Source: B8-G4 sp033720735 (GTDB taxonomy: Bacteria > Bacteroidota > Bacteroidia > Chitinophagales > Saprospiraceae). Taken from it: 17,122 nt of DNA. Both the position numbers and the translations under genes were made by a program. Below the pieces are notes generated by a model. That model searched no databases. It was not told where the DNA came from and saw only the letters and a list, made by a program, of their open reading frames with translations. Below, piece by piece: positions 14,429-17,122 of this stretch (the stretch's first letter is position 1; the number at the start of each line of letters is the position of its first letter). The stretch lies in assembly GCA_033720735.1 (NCBI GenBank), contig JAWWBX010000069.1, forward strand, positions 1 to 17,122, written 5' to 3'.

Positions 14429-14436
14429 CAAAGTTA
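14429..14436 (-). promoter_or_regulatory. Candidate -7 element of the pirin gene
   Basis: On the minus strand, TAACTTTG is a perfect TAnnTTTG, 33 nt before the pirin ATG. The nearest upstream TTGs give spacers of 14 or 24 nt, so the -33 partner is poor. The box lies in the 51-nt gap shared with the divergent gene starting at 14447. Confidence 0.4.
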
Positions 14437-14446
14437 TAATGTCACC

Positions 14447-14962
14447 ATGTCAAAAAAGTTCAACATCGCACTCGCCTGTATTTGCCTGTGGACATTGGCT
14501 TCGTGGCCGGTTGGTGCTATCGCACCGTCAGGCGGTACTGAGTCACTGATCTTTATCAAACGGAACGGCAAGGAGGTGGTATTTACCGTCGGTGAACCTG
14601 TGCTTTGCATCACGCGCCAGGCACCGCGCCGACAGGTGCGCGGTACCATCGAGGAGATCACCGACACCTACATCCAGATATCGGGTGACCGTGTACCGCT
14701 CGAGGATATCGACCGGATGGAGATCCGGGGTACACGCTGGGATGATATCACGACGGCGCTTTTATTCGGTTCACTTGGTTTCCTGGCCATCGGATTTATG
14801 ATCAGCATTGGTATCGCACTGGCAGGCAACAGCGGTGGCGGCGGGGTGCTGGCATTCCTGGCGATCGTTTTCCTCGGAACGCTCATTGCAAAGATCATCA
14901 GGAGCTTTGCGACAAAAAAAGTAAAGCGGGTGCCCCGAAATTATACCTACCGGGCAGAGTGA
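14447..14962 (+). CDS. Hypothetical membrane protein with signal peptide, beta-rich domain and two C-terminal membrane spans
   Basis: I do not recognise the family of this 171-residue protein. From the ATG at 14447 it starts with a signal-like segment (KFNIALACICLWTLASWPVGAIA, about 4-26). A small strand-rich region follows (about 33-95: LIFIKRNGKEVVFTVGEPVL, VRGTIEEITDTYIQISGDRVPL, IDRMEIRG), resembling an SH3-like or Sm-like barrel of the kind that converts an offset setting into a turn. Two hydrophobic helices at about 102-126 and 134-151 are separated by a Gly-rich turn (NSGGGG), and the tail is very basic (KKVKRVPRNYTYR), fitting a cytoplasmic end. A GTG at 14426 would add seven residues and spoil the signal peptide. 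It is divergent from pirin and 95 nt upstream of thrS. Confidence 0.7.
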   Translation: MSKKFNIALACICLWTLASWPVGAIAPSGGTESLIFIKRNGKEVVFTVGEPVLCITRQAPRRQVRGTIEEITDTYIQISGDRVPLEDIDRMEIRGTRWDDITTALLFGSLGFLAIGFMISIGIALAGNSGGGGVLAFLAIVFLGTLIAKIIRSFATKKVKRVPRNYTYRAE

Positions 14963-15057
14963 TTGTTGTCCGCGGCCTTTTCTTCAAATAAACCTAATTT
15001 CGCGGCAGTCAAATGGGTCTGACCCCGGGTCGGGCCTTTGTTTGTTGTCGACAAGCT

Positions 15058-16989
15058 ATGGATCAGATCAACATTACTTTCCCCGATGGTGCGGTCCGCG
15101 CCTACCCCAGGGGCACCTCTGCCCTGGAAATCGCCAAATCGATCAGTGAAGGGCTGGCACGCAATGTCCTTTCAGCCAACGTCAACGGCGAGGTCTGGGA
15201 TGCCACCCGGCCCATCGACGAAGACGCCACCGTGCAGCTGCTCACCTGGAATGACCAGGAAGGGAAGGCCAGCTTCTGGCATTCCTCCGCGCACCTCATG
15301 GCGGAGGCCATTGAGGCGCTATATCCCGGCACCAAATTCGGCATTGGGCCCCCGATCGAGCAGGGCTTTTATTATGACATCGACCTGGGAGATCATGCGA
15401 TTTCGGTCAACGATCTGCCGGCGATTGAAGCCAAAATGCAGGAACTTGCCCGTGAGAAAAACGACTATGTCCGGAAGGAGGTCAGCAAGCAGGATGCCAT
15501 CGCGTATTTCCGGGAAAAAGGTGATCAATACAAGCTTCAACTCCTTGAAGATCTGGAGGATGGTGAAATCACGTTTTACCAACAAGGCAACTTTGTAGAC
15601 CTCTGCCGCGGCCCGCATATCCCGAATACTGAAAAGATCAAGGCCCTCAAACTGACCAAGGTAGCGGGCGCTTACTGGCGCGGGGACGAGAACAATCCGA
15701 TGATGACCCGCATCTACGGCATCACCTTCCCCAAGCAGAAGGAGCTCACCGAGTATCTCGAGATGATCGAGGAGGCAAAAAAGCGGGACCACCGGAAGCT
15801 GGGTGCGGAGCTCGAACTTTTTATGTTCTCGGAGAATGTGGGAGCGGGCCTGCCCATGTGGCTGCCCAAGGGCACCGCCTTGCGCAACCGGCTCCAGAAC
15901 TTTATGCGCCAGGAGCAGCTCAAACGCAACTACCAGGAAGTGATCACGCCGCATATTGGCAAGCGCGAGTTGTACGAGATCTCCGGGCACTGGGAAAAGT
16001 ATGGCGAAGACAGCTTTCGGCCCATCGACACGCCGCGCGAGGGCGAGCAATTCATGCTCAAGCCGATGAATTGCCCGCACCACTGTGAGATCTACGGCAA
16101 CCGGCCGCGCTCCTACAAGGAACTGCCATTGCGCATGGCAGAGTTTGGTACGGTCTACCGGTATGAGCAAAGCGGTGAGTTGCACGGGCTATCGCGTGTG
16201 CGCGGCTTCACCCAGGACGACGCGCATATCTTCTGCATGCCCGACCAAGTGAAGGGTGAGTTTCTGGATGTGCTCGACCTCACGACCTACGTCCTGAGGA
16301 AGATCGGGTTTGAAGAATTTACGGCCCAGATCTCCTTGCGCGACCCTGATAACAGGGAGAAGTATATCGGCAGTGATGAGAACTGGGAGATCGCCGAGCG
16401 GGCTATCATCGAAGCGGCCGCTGAAGTCGAGATGGAAACAGTCACGGTCTACGGCGAGGCAGCGTTCTATGGTCCCAAGCTCGACTTCATGATCAAGGAT
16501 GCGTTGGGCCGGTCATGGCAACTCGGCACGATCCAGGTCGACTACAATCTGCCGGACCGCTTCGGTCTTGAATACATCGGCGCCGACAATCAGCCGCACC
16601 GGCCGGTGATGATCCACCGGGCGCCCTTCGGCTCCATGGAGCGCTTTATCAGCATCCTGCTCGAGCATACCGGCGGCAAACTGCCGCTGTGGCTGGCCCC
16701 CGAACAGTATGCTCTGCTCCCTATCAGCGAAAAACCAGAGCTCATCGCCTTCAGCAAACAGGTCGAAACGGAACTGGCCCTGCAAGATATCCGCGGGTAC
16801 ATCGATGACCGCAGTGAGACCATTGGCAAGAAGATCCGCGACACCGAATTAAAGAAGATCCCGTTCATGCTCATCGTCGGCGAAAAAGAGGTGGAGAGTG
16901 GCCAGGTATCAGTTCGTCGGCAGGGAGAAGGTGATCAAGGCACGATGAGGGTGGAGGACTTCGCGGAATTGATCCGGCAGGCGGACTAG
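15058..16989 (+). CDS. thrS: Threonyl-tRNA synthetase (complete)
   Basis: Class II synthetase that charges tRNA-Thr and hydrolyses mischarged Ser-tRNA-Thr. The ATG at 15058 (643 aa) puts the N-terminus at the usual TGS-domain start (MDQINITFPDGAVRAY); an ATG at 15013 would add 15 residues unlike the family. Domains in order are TGS (1-63), the editing domain with HSSAH (75-79) and C183/H187 in CRGPH, and the catalytic core (about 245-540) with Zn ligands Cys339 (MNCPHHC), His390 (TQDDAHIFC) and His520 (MIHRAPFGSMERF). The anticodon-binding domain follows (about 545-643). All key residues are present and the length is normal. infC, which often follows thrS, is not within the 133 nt downstream. 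TAATTTCG at 14995-15002 resembles a -7 box but lacks a well-spaced TTG. Confidence 0.97.
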   Translation: MDQINITFPDGAVRAYPRGTSALEIAKSISEGLARNVLSANVNGEVWDATRPIDEDATVQLLTWNDQEGKASFWHSSAHLMAEAIEALYPGTKFGIGPPIEQGFYYDIDLGDHAISVNDLPAIEAKMQELAREKNDYVRKEVSKQDAIAYFREKGDQYKLQLLEDLEDGEITFYQQGNFVDLCRGPHIPNTEKIKALKLTKVAGAYWRGDENNPMMTRIYGITFPKQKELTEYLEMIEEAKKRDHRKLGAELELFMFSENVGAGLPMWLPKGTALRNRLQNFMRQEQLKRNYQEVITPHIGKRELYEISGHWEKYGEDSFRPIDTPREGEQFMLKPMNCPHHCEIYGNRPRSYKELPLRMAEFGTVYRYEQSGELHGLSRVRGFTQDDAHIFCMPDQVKGEFLDVLDLTTYVLRKIGFEEFTAQISLRDPDNREKYIGSDENWEIAERAIIEAAAEVEMETVTVYGEAAFYGPKLDFMIKDALGRSWQLGTIQVDYNLPDRFGLEYIGADNQPHRPVMIHRAPFGSMERFISILLEHTGGKLPLWLAPEQYALLPISEKPELIAFSKQVETELALQDIRGYIDDRSETIGKKIRDTELKKIPFMLIVGEKEVESGQVSVRRQGEGDQGTMRVEDFAELIRQAD

Positions 16990-16990
16990 T

Positions 16991-17122
16991 GTCCTTTGTG
17001 TTCACGTGTTCATGTGCCTGCCCTGAATGCGCAGCAGAGCGAAGTCGTTGAGGGTTCATGCATTGCCCTTACAACGAAGTGCAGCTGAGTTCCTCAGGGT
17101 GCTTGCCCTGAAGTCGCAACGC
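16991..17122. repeat. Repeat-like intergenic DNA downstream of thrS, cut by the window edge
   Basis: A tandem GTGTTCA (GTGTTCACGTGTTCATGTG) follows the thrS stop. Then TGCCCT recurs at 17019 (TGCCCTGAA), 17064 (TGCCCTT) and 17104 (TGCCCTGAA), about 45 and 40 nt apart, each with a nearby CGAAGT or GAAGTCG. A perfect small hairpin CTGAG-TTC-CTCAG lies at 17085-17097. I see no ORF of interest. The pattern resembles interspersed palindromic repeats that end in AGCGAAGTCG, but the unit is degenerate. Confidence 0.45.

Noticed and set aside
15003..15057. T-box or attenuator leader before thrS (palindromes near 15021-15031 and 15045-15054)
   Set aside because: The leader is too short for a T-box, no T-box sequence is seen, and these small palindromes (GACCC-C-GGGTC, TTGTCGACAA) do not form an anti-terminator/terminator pair.

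Overview
The window looks like a chromosomal segment of a member of the Bacteroidota, probably a moderately GC-rich one (I would guess Saprospiria or a relative, without certainty). Four things point there. Several genes are preceded by the phylum's characteristic promoter, TTG about 18-22 nt upstream of TAnnTTTG, and Shine-Dalgarno sequences are scarce. A BlaI/M56 pair has TonB C-terminal domains on the M56 protein. Several of the envelope proteins (two LysM hydrolases, a small barrel-like protein, a TPR lipoprotein) are of kinds common in that phylum. Finally, AT-rich heptad-like repeats lie between convergent genes. I see no phage, transposase, CRISPR array, rRNA or tRNA; most of the window is housekeeping and envelope functions.

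Layout. 1-905: 3' two thirds of hisS. 1081-2478: MltD-type lytic transglycosylase with two LysM domains, with its own promoter. 2551-2580: strong hairpin between convergent genes. 2631-3535 (minus): two tandem small heat-shock proteins. 3762-3794: strong terminator. 3815-6778 (minus): a BlaI repressor, an M56 (BlaR1-like) membrane metalloprotease carrying two periplasmic TonB-C domains, and a secreted protein made of two more such domains; the blaI promoter is overlapped by a palindrome that could be its operator. 6904-7434: DinB-superfamily protein. 7429-7493: long inverted repeat made of heptad-like units. 7501-8205 (minus): exported barrel-like protein. 8265-9620 (minus): glucosaminidase with three LysM domains. 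9812-10423: DUF937 protein with two DxDxDG loops. 10506-11516: eight-TPR lipoprotein. 11589-11789: dodecin. 11861-13582: ABC exporter half-transporter. 13637-14395 (minus): pirin. 14447-14962: unrecognised membrane protein. 15058-16989: complete thrS. 16990-17122: repeat-like intergenic DNA running off the end.

The most notable unit is blaI-M56-tandem TonB-C. All four TonB-C modules share an N-terminal extension with the pattern MPxxxGCE, then 10-12 residues, then Cys, then KL. This predicts a conserved periplasmic disulfide and suggests that the secreted tandem protein and the sensor's periplasmic part are built from the same interaction module. Two peptidoglycan hydrolases lie nearby, but whether this system responds to cell-wall state is inference only.
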